A stretch of 64,000 nt of DNA from TMP-24 sp046348855 (GCA_046348855.1 JAXMDK010000006.1:62001-126000); one strand, 5' to 3'; counted from the stretch's first letter, positions 28,279 through 37,090 are shown. The notes: generated from the letters alone by a model not told the origin. Made by a program: numbers and translations.

Positions 28279-29118
28279 ATGGCCCGGCTGCGGAGACCGC
28301 TGCGCGACCCGATCGAACCCCAGGACAGCAATCCGCTGGACCAGGCGCTGTCGCAACGCGACCGCGACACGATGGAGATGGTCGGGCGGGCCTTGCAGCG
28401 CAAGGACGTGATGCTGGCCTTCCAGCCGGTGATGCAGGCCGGCGGCGGCAAGCGGCCGGCTTTCTACGAAGGCTTCATCCGGGTGCTGGACGAAACTGGC
28501 CGGATCATTCCGGCGCGTGACTTCATGGGCGCGGTCGAACATCAGGAAATGGGCCGGGTGATCGACTGCCTGTCGCTCGACATGGGGCTGGAGGCCTTGT
28601 CGCGCGACCTGTCGCTGCGGCTGGCGGTCAACATGTCGGCGCGCTCGGTCGCCTATCCGGCCTGGATGCGCACCCTGCGGCGCGGGCTGAAGAATTGTTC
28701 CACGGCAGCGGAACGGCTGATTCTGGAGATTTCCGAGGAATCGGCGATGGTCATGCCCGACATCGTCGCGGTGTTCATGCGCGACCTGCAAAAACAGGGG
28801 ATCTGCTTCGCGCTGGACGATTTCGGGGCGGGAATGACCTCGTTCCGCTATCTCAAGGCGTTCCTCTTCGATTTCATCAAGATCGACGGCCAGTTCATCC
28901 GCGGCATCGCCGACAGCCCCGACAACCAGTGCATGACCCGCGCGCTTCTGGCGATTGCGCGCGAATTCGACATGGTGGCGGTGGCGGAATCGGTGGAAAG
29001 CATGCGTGACGCGCAGGTGCTGGCGGAAATGGGCATGGACTGCATGCAGGGCTATTTCTTCGGCGCGCCGACGGTGACGCCGCCGTGGAAGGTGCCCCAG
29101 GAGGCGCGGCGCGCCTGA
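28279..29118 (+). CDS. stand-alone EAL-domain protein (putative c-di-GMP phosphodiesterase)
   Basis: The 279-residue product is essentially one EAL domain. The motif normally EALLR reads EGFIR (FYEGFIRVL), but the other metal and catalytic positions look present: Asn in VNMSARS, Glu in LEISEES, the Asp pair in DDFGAG, Lys in FIKIDGQF, Glu in AESVES and the loop QGYFFG. Activity is therefore plausible but not certain. There is no GGDEF, sensor or membrane part. The start ATG at 28279 has GGAGGATC upstream. It is not obviously in an operon. Confidence 0.88.
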   Translation: MARLRRPLRDPIEPQDSNPLDQALSQRDRDTMEMVGRALQRKDVMLAFQPVMQAGGGKRPAFYEGFIRVLDETGRIIPARDFMGAVEHQEMGRVIDCLSLDMGLEALSRDLSLRLAVNMSARSVAYPAWMRTLRRGLKNCSTAAERLILEISEESAMVMPDIVAVFMRDLQKQGICFALDDFGAGMTSFRYLKAFLFDFIKIDGQFIRGIADSPDNQCMTRALLAIAREFDMVAVAESVESMRDAQVLAEMGMDCMQGYFFGAPTVTPPWKVPQEARRA

Positions 29119-29328
29119 CGGCGGCGCTGGACCGGCCATGTTCCACGGGCGCACCCTTGGCGGGGGGGCATCGACCGATCGACCCGGTGCGTCGGGGGGG
29201 CTAATTTGGCGGGACCGGCGCGAAAGGCTTGACCTGCGGTCGCGGTTGGTGATGCTGCATAGCGGCAATTGCGTGTCGCGGGCCGCCGAGGGGCGGGCGC
29301 GACACATCAGCACGCAGGGGATCGCAGC

Positions 29329-30504
29329 ATGACCAACGTCGTTATCGTTTCCGCGGGTCGCACCGCCGTCGGCAGTTTCAACGGCGCGTTCGCCGCCACG
29401 CCCGCCCATGAACTGGGTGCCGCGGTGCTGGAGGCGGTGGTCGCCCGCGCCGGGATCGACAAGGCCGAGGTCGATGAAACCATCCTCGGGCAGGTGCTGA
29501 CCGCCGGGCAGGGCCAGAATCCGGCCCGCCAGGCCCATATCCGCGCCGGTCTGCCGCAGGAAAGCGCTGCCTGGTCGATCAACCAGGTCTGCGGTTCGGG
29601 CCTGCGGTCGGTGGCGCTGGCGGCGCAGCATGTGCAACTGGGCGACGCCCGGATCGTCGCCGCCGGCGGGCAGGAAAGCATGAGCCTGTCGCCGCATGTG
29701 GCGCACCTGCGGGCCGGCCAGAAGATGGGCGACCTGAGCTTCATCGATTCGATGATCCGCGACGGGCTGTGGGACGCCTTCAACGGCTATCACATGGGCC
29801 AGACCGCCGAGAATGTCGCGCAGAAATGGCAGATCAGCCGCGAGATGCAGGACGAATTCGCGCTGGCCAGCCAGAACAAGGCCGAGGCGGCGCAGAAGGC
29901 CGGCAAGTTCAAGGACGAGATCGTTGCCTTTACCGTCAAGTCGCGCAAGGGCGACGTGGTGGTCGACCAGGACGAATACATCCGCCACGGCGCGACGATG
30001 GATGCGCTGGCCAAGCTGCGTCCGGCCTTCGCCAAAGATGGCTCGGTCACCGCCGGCAACGCCAGCGGCATCAACGACGGCGCGGCGGCGGTTCTGGTGA
30101 TGAGCGAGGCCGAGGCCGCCAAGCGCGGGCTGAAGGTGCTGGCCCGCATCGCCTCCTACGCGACGGCGGGGCTCGACCCGGCGATCATGGGCGTCGGGCC
30201 GATCCACGCGAGCCGCAAGGCTCTGGAAAAGGCCGGCTGGAAAGCCGCCGACCTCGACCGGGTCGAAGCGAACGAGGCTTTTGCCGCCCAGGCCTGCGCG
30301 GTCAACAAGGACATGGGCTGGGATCCGGCGCGGGTCAACGTGAACGGTGGTGCGATCGCCATCGGCCATCCGATTGGTGCCTCGGGCGCGCGCATCCTGA
30401 ACACCCTGCTGTTCGAGATGGGCCGGTCGGGCGCCAAGAAAGGCCTGGCGACACTGTGCATCGGCGGCGGCATGGGCGTCGCCATGTGCCTGGAACGCGG
30501 CTGA
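29329..30504 (+). CDS. phaA: acetyl-CoA acetyltransferase (beta-ketothiolase)
   Basis: PhaA condenses two acetyl-CoA to acetoacetyl-CoA for polyhydroxybutyrate. The 391-residue enzyme has nucleophilic cysteine C88 in NQVCGSGLRS, the GHPIGASGAR histidine motif and CIGGGMGVAM with the second cysteine. The ATG at 29329 starts directly at the conserved MTNVVIVSAGRTAVGSF. phaB follows 116 bases later, separated by a strong inverted repeat. A near-match to the PhaR-type site CTGC-N3-GCAG occurs about 75 bases upstream. Confidence 0.96.
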   Translation: MTNVVIVSAGRTAVGSFNGAFAATPAHELGAAVLEAVVARAGIDKAEVDETILGQVLTAGQGQNPARQAHIRAGLPQESAAWSINQVCGSGLRSVALAAQHVQLGDARIVAAGGQESMSLSPHVAHLRAGQKMGDLSFIDSMIRDGLWDAFNGYHMGQTAENVAQKWQISREMQDEFALASQNKAEAAQKAGKFKDEIVAFTVKSRKGDVVVDQDEYIRHGATMDALAKLRPAFAKDGSVTAGNASGINDGAAAVLVMSEAEAAKRGLKVLARIASYATAGLDPAIMGVGPIHASRKALEKAGWKAADLDRVEANEAFAAQACAVNKDMGWDPARVNVNGGAIAIGHPIGASGARILNTLLFEMGRSGAKKGLATLCIGGGMGVAMCLERG

Positions 30505-30537
30505 CCGCCGCCGCGCGGCGACATATTTCTGCAAGAG

Positions 30538-30576
30538 CGAAATTAAAGGCGCAATAATGTTGCGCCTTTAATTTCG
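30538..30576. promoter_or_regulatory. perfect 17-bp inverted repeat between phaA and phaB
   Basis: CGAAATTAAAGGCGCAA and TTGCGCCTTTAATTTCG are exact reverse complements separated by TAATG. The hairpin is 33 bases after the phaA stop and 44 bases before the phaB start. It could be an attenuating terminator (the right arm is T-rich), an mRNA stability element that sets the phaA:phaB ratio, or a protein operator. Nothing else in the window is like it. Confidence 0.85.
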
Positions 30577-30620
30577 TATGGGTAACAGTATTTCACGGCA
30601 CTGCATTTGGAGGAAGAATC

Positions 30621-31346
30621 ATGGCGAGGGTTGCATTGGTCACCGGCGGATCACGCGGGATCGGGGCGGCGATTTCAAAGGCGCTGAAGGCGGCCGGCTA
30701 CAAGGTGGCTGCCAACTATGCCGGCAACGACGAGGCGGCGGCGGCCTTCACCAAGGAAACCGGCATCGCGACCTACAAATGGTCGGTGGCCGACTATGAC
30801 GCCTGCGCCGAAGGGATCCGCAAGGTCGAGGCCGATCTGGGGCCGGTCGATGTGCTGGTCAACAATGCCGGGATCACCCGCGATGCGATGTTCCACAAGA
30901 TGACCCCGCAGCAATGGAAGGAAGTGATCGACACCAACCTGACGGGTCTCTTCAACATGACCCATCCCCTGTGGACGGGGATGCGCGACCGCAAGTTCGG
31001 GCGGGTGATCAGCATTTCCTCGATCAACGGCCAGAAGGGCCAGGCCGGGCAGGCAAACTATTCGGCGGCCAAGTCGGGCGACCTGGGCTTTACCAAGGCC
31101 CTGGCGCAGGAAGGGGCGCGGGCGGGGATCACCGTCAATGCCATCTGCCCCGGCTATATCGGCACGGAAATGGTGCGGGCGATCGACGAAAAGGTGCTGG
31201 CCGAGCGAATCATCCCGCAGATTCCGGTCGGGCGGCTGGGTGAACCGGAAGAGATCGCGCGGATCGTGACCTTCCTGGCCTCGGACGATGCCGGCTTCAT
31301 CACCGGATCGACGATTTCTGCGAACGGCGGGCAGTTCTTCGTCTAG
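30621..31346 (+). CDS. phaB: acetoacetyl-CoA reductase (NADPH)
   Basis: PhaB reduces acetoacetyl-CoA to (R)-3-hydroxybutyryl-CoA, the monomer for PHB synthase. The 241-residue short-chain dehydrogenase has TGGSRGIG (8-15), NNAGIT, the catalytic S134, Y147 and K151 (YSAAK), and the closing GSTISANGGQ. TTTGGAGGAAGA before the ATG is a strong ribosome site, so phaB can be translated on its own. phaC and phasin genes are not in the window. Confidence 0.96.
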   Translation: MARVALVTGGSRGIGAAISKALKAAGYKVAANYAGNDEAAAAFTKETGIATYKWSVADYDACAEGIRKVEADLGPVDVLVNNAGITRDAMFHKMTPQQWKEVIDTNLTGLFNMTHPLWTGMRDRKFGRVISISSINGQKGQAGQANYSAAKSGDLGFTKALAQEGARAGITVNAICPGYIGTEMVRAIDEKVLAERIIPQIPVGRLGEPEEIARIVTFLASDDAGFITGSTISANGGQFFV

Positions 31347-31476
31347 GGCCAGCGGCGCGCAGGATCGCGCGGCGGATATTGAACATCAGTTCGAAAAGAT
31401 TTGCGGCGCGCGGGGTTCGCGCGCTTGCTGTCCCCTTTCCGCTCGGCCATGAGGAGTGCCGGGCGGAGGGGCGGGC

Positions 31477-32349
31477 ATGACGCGGGCACGGGCGACGGCG
31501 ATCGGATGCGGGGCGATCCTTCTGTGGTCGCTGCTGGCGCTGTTCACGGTCGGGTCGGCGCCGGTGCCGCCGCTGATGCTGAACGCGCTGACCTTCAGCT
31601 TGGGCGGGCTGGTCGGGCTGGGCTGGGTGGCGGCGACCGGCGGGTTCGGCCAGCTGCGCCGGGTCGGCTGGCGGGTCTATGTGTTCGGTACGCTGGGCCT
31701 GTTCGGCTATCATTTCCTGTATTTCTCGGCGCTGCGGCTGGCGCCGGCCGCCGAGGCCGGGCTGATCTGCTATCTGTGGCCGTTGCTGATCGTCCTCTTG
31801 TCCGGGCTGATGCCGGGCGAGCGGCTGGCCCTCGGCCATATCGCCGGCGCCGCCTTATCCTTTTGCGGCACGGCGCTGCTGGTTCTTGGCCGGGTGGGGC
31901 CGGTGGGCAGCGGGGCGATGACCGGATTTGCGCTCGCGGGGCTGGCGGCGCTGACCTGGGCGGGCTATTCGATCCTGTCGCGGCGGCTGGGGGCGGTGCC
32001 GACCGCCTCGGTCACGGTCTTTTGCCTGGGAACGGCGGCCCTGTCGGCGCTGTGCCATCTGGCGCTGGAACCGACCCTGTGGCCAGTGGGCGCGGCCGGC
32101 TGGGGCAGCGTGCTGGCGCTGGGCCTGGGTCCGGTGGGGCTGGCCTTCTATGTCTGGGATGTGGGGGTGAAGCGCGGCGACATCCAACTGCTGGGGACGC
32201 TGTCCTATGCGGCCCCGATCCTGTCGACACTGGCGCTGGTGGCGGCTGGCTTTGCCGAACCGTCGCCGACCATCCTGGGCGCGGCGGTTCTGGTCACCGC
32301 GGGCGCGGCGCTGGCCGCCTGGGCCGGCGCCCGCACCCGCGGGAAATAG
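31477..32349 (+). CDS. EamA-family exporter, YddG-like
   Basis: The 290-residue protein has ten hydrophobic helices in two EamA repeats (drug/metabolite transporter superfamily). Features such as ILLWSLLALFTVGS near the start, FGYHFLYFSALRLAPAAEA and the second-half AFYVWDVGVKRGDIQLLG resemble YddG, an exporter of aromatic amino acids. The real substrate is not known. GGAGGGGC six bases upstream sets the ATG at 31477. It follows phaB by 130 bases and ends tail to tail with ydcH. Confidence 0.85.
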   Translation: MTRARATAIGCGAILLWSLLALFTVGSAPVPPLMLNALTFSLGGLVGLGWVAATGGFGQLRRVGWRVYVFGTLGLFGYHFLYFSALRLAPAAEAGLICYLWPLLIVLLSGLMPGERLALGHIAGAALSFCGTALLVLGRVGPVGSGAMTGFALAGLAALTWAGYSILSRRLGAVPTASVTVFCLGTAALSALCHLALEPTLWPVGAAGWGSVLALGLGPVGLAFYVWDVGVKRGDIQLLGTLSYAAPILSTLALVAAGFAEPSPTILGAAVLVTAGAALAAWAGARTRGK

Positions 32350-32350
32350 G

Positions 32351-32518
32351 TCAGACGCGGGTCAGCCGCGTGATTTCTTCCTTGAGCTTGAGCTTCTGCT
32401 TTTTCAGATCGGCGATGATGAGGTCATCGGTGGACGGACTGCGCTGGGCGGCCTCGACGGCTTCGGACAGGTGCTGGTGCTTCTTCTGAAGCTCCATCAA
32501 GTGAGAACTCATCGACAT
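32351..32518 (-). CDS. YdcH-family (DUF465) small protein
   Basis: The 55-residue product is two helices with the family pattern HLMELQKKHQHLSEAV... and DLIIADLKKQKLKLKEEI, typical of DUF465/YdcH. Function is unknown. AGAGGAG lies upstream on the minus strand; three in-frame ATGs (32524, 32518, 32512) are possible and I chose 32518 for spacing. Tail to tail with the EamA gene. Confidence 0.85.
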   Translation of the reverse strand: MSMSSHLMELQKKHQHLSEAVEAAQRSPSTDDLIIADLKKQKLKLKEEITRLTRV

Positions 32519-32638
32519 CGGCATCACTCCTCTGCTGTGAACCCGTATTCCGATCCCAGCACATTCGCCGAGTCGAGTCACGCGAAGTTGCGCGTCATGG
32601 TTGAAGGGTGGGCGCGGCGGGCGGAAGGCAGCGCATGG

Positions 32639-33412
32639 TCAGTCGAAACCGGGCAGGGGCTGGCCGTAGCGCAGGACGGCGCGGGCCGCGGCGGAATAGT
32701 CGTCGCCATCGCGCAGATGGGCGGCGCCGTCGTGCAGGACCAGCGGCGCCAAGAGCCGCAGGGGCGCGCGCCCGCCCTTGCGGGCCCGCAGGATCACGCG
32801 GGTGGCGGGGCGGCCGAGGCGGGGGGCGATCGGCAGGACCGCCACCGAACCGGCGCGGGCGTCGAGCGCGGCCAGCAGGTCGCCCAGGCGTTCGGCCAGG
32901 TGGATCATCGTCAGCCAGCCGCCAGGGGCGAGCCGGCGCAGTGCCGCGTCGGTCCAGACGGAAAGCGGGGTTTCCTCGCGCAGGGCGCCTTCGCGGCCGG
33001 GGTCGCGGGCGCCGGTGCCGTCGCCGGCGCGAAAGTAGGGCGGGTTCGCCAGCACATGGTCGAAGGACACACGGCGCAGGCTGGCGGGCAGGTCGCCGAG
33101 GTCGGCAGTCCCGACGGTCAGCGGCAGGCCGGCGGCGGCGGCGTTGCGGCGGGCAAGGTCGGCATAGTCGGGCTGGCGCTCGATGCCGGTGGCGGACAGG
33201 CCGGGCAAGCGGGTCAGAAGGCAGAGGCTGGCGACGCCGACCCCGCAGCCGAGCTCCAGCACGTTTTGACCGGCGCGGGCGGGAACGGCGGCGGCCAGCA
33301 GGACCGGATCGGTCGCGGCGCGGTAGCCGGTGCGGGGTTGCAGGATGGAAAGGCGCCCGCCGAGGAAGCCGTCGCAGGTCAGGCCGGGGTCGGTCATGCC
33401 GGGGTCAGCCAT
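32639..33412 (-). CDS. tRNA1(Val) (adenine(37)-N6)-methyltransferase-like protein
   Basis: The 257-residue protein opens with the DGFLGGRLSILQPRTGYRAATDPVLLAA pattern typical of the TrmN6/YfiC family, then the SAM motif VLELGCGVGVASL and the N6-adenine catalytic motif NPPYF. Such enzymes methylate A37 of tRNA1(Val), but related ones act elsewhere, so the exact target is inferred. The ATG at 33412 overlaps the DUF2007 stop by eight bases. Confidence 0.85.
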   Translation of the reverse strand: MADPGMTDPGLTCDGFLGGRLSILQPRTGYRAATDPVLLAAAVPARAGQNVLELGCGVGVASLCLLTRLPGLSATGIERQPDYADLARRNAAAAGLPLTVGTADLGDLPASLRRVSFDHVLANPPYFRAGDGTGARDPGREGALREETPLSVWTDAALRRLAPGGWLTMIHLAERLGDLLAALDARAGSVAVLPIAPRLGRPATRVILRARKGGRAPLRLLAPLVLHDGAAHLRDGDDYSAAARAVLRYGQPLPGFD

Positions 33413-33626
33413 GCCGGTCCGGCCCGAGTCCGTGGTCGCGCAGGATGGCCGAGGCGAGGAAATGATCGCGGTCGGCAACCATCAGGCGGCGCGGCAGGAT
33501 CCCCAGCCCGCCTTCGAGGATGCTCATGTGGACGTCGAGTTCAAAGGCGGCTATACCCTCCTGCGTCAAAAGGGCAGTTGCAAAGGCCATTTCCGTCGGG
33601 TCTGTTGTGCGCAAAAGCTCTTTCAT
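33405..33626 (-). CDS. DUF2007 domain protein
   Basis: The 73-residue product starts MKELLRTTDPTEMAFATALL and includes VHMSILEGGLGILPRRLMV, the DUF2007 (putative signal-transducing) fold seen throughout Rhodobacterales next to methyltransferase genes. It is translationally coupled to the methyltransferase downstream and divergent from the prenyl synthase. Confidence 0.85.
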   Translation of the reverse strand: MKELLRTTDPTEMAFATALLTQEGIAAFELDVHMSILEGGLGILPRRLMVADRDHFLASAILRDHGLGPDRHG

Positions 33627-33694
33627 ATGCCAAGACTTAGGGCCCTTTGCGAAAAAGTCACGGCAGGAACGAAGGATTTCGGGGCCGGATACCG

Positions 33695-34696
33695 ATGAGT
33701 TTGGACGAAGCAACACAAAAACCCCATGACCGGCTGAGCGACTACCTGGCTGGCGACATGGAACGGGTGAATGGGCTGATCCGCGACCGGATGGCATCGG
33801 AACATGCGCCGCGCATTCCCGAGGTGACCGCGCATCTGGTCGAGGCCGGAGGCAAGCGGCTCAGACCGATGCTGACGCTGGCGGCGGCGCGGCTGTGCGG
33901 CTACGACGGGCCCTACCATGTGCATCTGGCCGCAACGGTCGAGTTCATCCACACCGCGACGCTGCTGCATGACGACGTGGTCGACGAAAGCCGCCAGCGG
34001 CGCGGCCGGCCGACCGCGAACCTTTTGTGGGACAACAAGTCGTCGGTGCTGGTCGGGGATTATCTCTTTTCGCGGTCGTTCCAGCTGATGGTCGAGACCG
34101 GGTCGCTGCGGGTGCTGGACATCCTTGCCAATGCCTCGGCGACGATCGCCGAGGGCGAGGTGCTGCAGCTGACCGCGGCGCAGGATCTGGCGACCGACGA
34201 ACGCATCTATCTGCAGGTGGTGCGCGGCAAGACGGCGGCGCTGTTTTCGGCGGCGACCGAGGTGGGTGGCGTGATCGCCGGTGCGCCCGAAGCGCAGGTC
34301 GCGGCCCTGCACACCTATGGCGATGCGCTGGGCGTGGCGTTCCAGATCGTCGACGACCTGCTGGATTATGGCGGGTCGAGCGCGGTGATCGGCAAGAACA
34401 CCGGCGACGATTTCCGCGAACGCAAGCTGACCCTGCCGGTGATCCGGGCGGTGGCGCGTGCCGATGCGGGCGAGCGGGCCTTCTGGAGCCGGGTGATCGA
34501 AGCCGGTGACCAGCGCGAGGGCGACCTTGAGGAAGCGATGCGGCTTCTGGCCCGCCACGGAGCGCTGGACTCGACGCGAGCCACGGCGCTGGACTGGGCG
34601 GCGCGGGCCAAGGCGGCTCTGGCGGCGCTGCCGGCGCATGACCTGCGCGACATGCTGGCCGAACTGGCCGACTATGTGGTGGCGCGGGTGCGCTGA
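33695..34696 (+). CDS. ispB: polyprenyl (octa-/decaprenyl) diphosphate synthase
   Basis: This trans-prenyl chain elongase makes the side chain of ubiquinone. The 333-residue enzyme has the first Asp-rich motif HDDVVDESRQRRG and the second QIVDDLLDY, plus the GGKRLRP diphosphate-binding block near residue 50. Small or large residues before the first motif set chain length; the decaprenyl product usual in the order is an inference. The ATG at 33695 starts just before the conserved N-terminal helix. Confidence 0.92.
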   Translation: MSLDEATQKPHDRLSDYLAGDMERVNGLIRDRMASEHAPRIPEVTAHLVEAGGKRLRPMLTLAAARLCGYDGPYHVHLAATVEFIHTATLLHDDVVDESRQRRGRPTANLLWDNKSSVLVGDYLFSRSFQLMVETGSLRVLDILANASATIAEGEVLQLTAAQDLATDERIYLQVVRGKTAALFSAATEVGGVIAGAPEAQVAALHTYGDALGVAFQIVDDLLDYGGSSAVIGKNTGDDFRERKLTLPVIRAVARADAGERAFWSRVIEAGDQREGDLEEAMRLLARHGALDSTRATALDWAARAKAALAALPAHDLRDMLAELADYVVARVR

Positions 34697-34736
34697 ACCC
34701 TGTCGCCGGTCGCCGCGGGGGGCCAGCCTCCCGCAC

Positions 34737-34764
34737 CTCCCGGAGTATTTCGGTATGGGAAAAG
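34737..34764. repeat. dispersed intergenic repeat, copy 2 (GAGTATTT type)
   Basis: CTCCCGGAGTATTTCGGTAT followed by GGGAAAAG, in the 100-base gap between the convergent ispB and leuB genes. Confidence 0.6.
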
Positions 34765-34796
34765 GCGGGGGCGTTGGCGCCCCGGCCGCGATGCCG

Positions 34797-35903
34797 TCAG
34801 AGGCTGGCGTCGAGCGCGGCGATGATCGCATCGCCCATCTGGCCGGTCGACACCGGCTTGCCGCCCTCGGGGCCCATCAGATCGGCGGTGCGCACCCCGT
34901 CGGCCAGCACCTTTTCGACGGCCTTCTCGACCCGCGTGGCTTCGTCGCCGAGATCGAAGGAATAGCGCAGCGCCATGGCGAACGACAGGACCGAGGCGAT
35001 CGGGTTGGCCTTGCCCTGGCCGGCGATGTCGGGGGCCGAGCCGTGGACGGGTTCGTAAAGCGCCTTGGGCCGGCCATTGGCCATAGGCGCGCCGAGCGAG
35101 GCCGAGGGCAGCATCCCGAGCGAGCCGGTCAGCATCGCCGCGGCGTCCGACAGGAGGTCGCCGAACAGGTTGTCGGTGACGATCACGTCGAACTGCTTGG
35201 GCCAGCGGCAGAGCTGCATGGCGCCGGCGTCGGCATACATGTGCGAAAGTTCGACGTCGGGATAATCCTTGTCGTGGACTTCCTGGACCACCTCGCGCCA
35301 CAGGATGCCCGATTCCATCACGTTGGCCTTTTCCATCGAACAGACCTTGTTCGACCGCCGCCGGGCGAGTTCAAAGGCCGAGCGGGCGACGCGGGCGATT
35401 TCGGATTCGGTGTAACGCTGGGTGTTGATGCCGACCCGTTCGTTGCCTTCCTTGAAGATGCCGCGCGGTTCGCCGAAATAGACCCCCGAGGTCAGTTCGC
35501 GGACGATGACGATGTCGAGGCCGGCGACGACGTCACGTTTCAGCGAGGAGAAGTCGGCCAGCGCGTCGAAGCACTGGGCGGGGCGGAGGTTGGCGTAGAG
35601 GTCCATTTCCTTGCGCAGACGCAGAAGGCCGCGCTCGGGCTTCACGCTGAAATCGAGCTTGTCGTATTTCGGGCCGCCGACCGCGCCAAGCAGCACGGCG
35701 TCGACGGCCTGGGCCTTGGCCATCGTGTCGTCATGCAGCGGCGTGCCATATTTGTCGTAGGCGCAGCCGCCGACCAGATCCTCGGACACATCGAAGGCGA
35801 TGGCGCGCTTGGCCGCGAACCAGGCGATGATCTTTTTCACCTCGGCCATGACTTCGGGGCCGATGCCGTCGCCGGCGAGGATGAGGATGGAGGGATTGGC
35901 CAA
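34797..35903 (-). CDS. leuB: 3-isopropylmalate dehydrogenase
   Basis: LeuB oxidatively decarboxylates 3-isopropylmalate in leucine synthesis. The 368-residue enzyme starts LILAGDGIGPEVM and has the substrate region ERGLLRLRKEMDLYANLRP, the DNLFGDLLSD metal-binding Asp segment and GSAPDIAGQGKANPIA for NAD binding. leuD and leuC are upstream on the same strand but separated by a membrane-protein gene and a terminator, so leuB is probably its own unit. Confidence 0.97.
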   Translation of the reverse strand: MANPSILILAGDGIGPEVMAEVKKIIAWFAAKRAIAFDVSEDLVGGCAYDKYGTPLHDDTMAKAQAVDAVLLGAVGGPKYDKLDFSVKPERGLLRLRKEMDLYANLRPAQCFDALADFSSLKRDVVAGLDIVIVRELTSGVYFGEPRGIFKEGNERVGINTQRYTESEIARVARSAFELARRRSNKVCSMEKANVMESGILWREVVQEVHDKDYPDVELSHMYADAGAMQLCRWPKQFDVIVTDNLFGDLLSDAAAMLTGSLGMLPSASLGAPMANGRPKALYEPVHGSAPDIAGQGKANPIASVLSFAMALRYSFDLGDEATRVEKAVEKVLADGVRTADLMGPEGGKPVSTGQMGDAIIAALDASL

Positions 35904-35977
35904 GATGCTCTCCTTGAGACGAAGGGTCGCGGGAGGGCGTAGCCAATGGGGCAGGCGGGGTCAAGCGCCGGAGGCGC

Positions 35978-36814
35978 TCAGGCCGGTTGCAGCGCGTGTT
36001 CGGAGCCCTGGTTCAGGCTCTTGCGCTTGTCGGCGATCATGCCGGCGATGCGGCCCATGGCGATGCCGCGCATGAACAGGCTGGCCGGGAGGAAGGCCCA
36101 GGCGCTCATCGTCCAGATCAGCGTGTGCGGGCTTTCGAGCGTGACCGGGGCAAGCGAGAGCGAGGCGAGCTTGACCACCACCGGGATGATGAAGGGCAGA
36201 AGGAAGCCGAGCGCGATGTTGAAGCGCGAATCGCGGGTCAGGCGTTCGACGACGTCCCCGCCGGTGGTCGGGTCGAAGGTCGGCAGGTTGATCCAGACGT
36301 TGAAGGTGCCCATGCGGTTCGGCCAGCCGATGAAGCGCATGGCAAGGACGAAGACCACAAGCGTAAGGAGCGAGATCAGGTAGGCGATGCCGGCGGCGGT
36401 GCGCACCAGGATGATGTGGTCGACGCTCATGTCCTTGGGCAGCATCAGCACCACCAGCCGGACCGGGCTGTAGGGCACGTCGATCGACTGGCCGAGCTTG
36501 TTGCCAAGCGCGCCGATGAACGAGGCGAGCGTGGTCGGCTGGGTCTGGTCGCGCACAATGGTCGACAGAAGCACGACAGTGACAAGCAGCGACAGGTAGC
36601 GCAGGCGGTTGAACGGCGGGGCGTCGCGGAATTCGACCAGGCCGGGGTAGGTCGAGGCATATTCGAAGAAGGTCAAGCCGGCGGCGAAGATGGCGACGAG
36701 GGCAACGATCTGGGTGGTGTCGCTGCTGACGCCGGGCACCATGAGCGACGGAATGGCGATGAGGATCATCACCAGAACCGCGCGCACCAGTGCGCCTGTG
36801 ATCTGCGATACCAC
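35978..36814 (-). CDS. conserved hypothetical polytopic membrane protein
   Basis: I do not recognise a characterised family. The 278-residue protein has about six hydrophobic helices: roughly 8-28, 34-50, 72-88, 140-160, 198-216 and 232-250. Between helices 3 and 4 there is a soluble stretch with LGNKLGQSIDVPYSPVRLVV and PKDMSVDHI. It lies between leuB and leuD, same strand, but has its own upstream region with a TGTGGCA dyad and follows the leuD terminator, so it is likely transcribed separately. Confidence 0.75.
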   Translation of the reverse strand: MVSQITGALVRAVLVMILIAIPSLMVPGVSSDTTQIVALVAIFAAGLTFFEYASTYPGLVEFRDAPPFNRLRYLSLLVTVVLLSTIVRDQTQPTTLASFIGALGNKLGQSIDVPYSPVRLVVLMLPKDMSVDHIILVRTAAGIAYLISLLTLVVFVLAMRFIGWPNRMGTFNVWINLPTFDPTTGGDVVERLTRDSRFNIALGFLLPFIIPVVVKLASLSLAPVTLESPHTLIWTMSAWAFLPASLFMRGIAMGRIAGMIADKRKSLNQGSEHALQPA

Positions 36815-36883
36815 TGCCTACGCCCTCAAAAAGATCGGATGCGATACATGGCCGCACACCTGATCCAAGACAGCGGCCCGAAT

Positions 36884-36911
36884 TGTGGCAGCGTGCCTTA
36901 TTCTTGCCACA
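36884..36911. promoter_or_regulatory. TGTGGCA...TGCCACA dyad upstream of the membrane-protein gene
   Basis: Arms TGTGGCA (36884-36890) and TGCCACA (36905-36911) are exact inverse copies 14 bases apart, about 75-95 bases upstream of the start at 36814. The right arm read on the minus strand, TGTGGCAAGAATAAGGC, recurs with one change on the plus strand at about 37034. A regulator-binding site is possible. Confidence 0.4.
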
Positions 36912-37040
36912 GTTTTGCCCATGTTCATTCCCCCTGGCAACCTGAGGTTAAGGTTAACGGAATGAATCCGGCCATTTGATGGTCGAACTGGTGCGGCTTT
37001 GCATCAATTGCAAAGCGCGAGTGCGGCGAGATTGTGGCAA

Positions 37041-37066
37041 GAAAAAGGCCGCCCCGGAGGGCGGCC
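37041..37066 (-). terminator. rho-independent terminator after leuD
   Basis: On the minus strand GGCCGCCC and GGGCGGCC form a perfect 8-bp stem with loop TCCG followed by TTTTTC. It starts 25 bases after the leuD stop and is the clearest intrinsic terminator in the window. Confidence 0.85.
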
Positions 37067-37090
37067 CCATATCTGGTGGTGGGGTTCTGG

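Noticed and set aside
36839..36979. A 46-codon plus-strand frame upstream of leuD
   Set aside because: No ribosome site or family resemblance, and it crosses the promoter region of the minus-strand membrane-protein gene.
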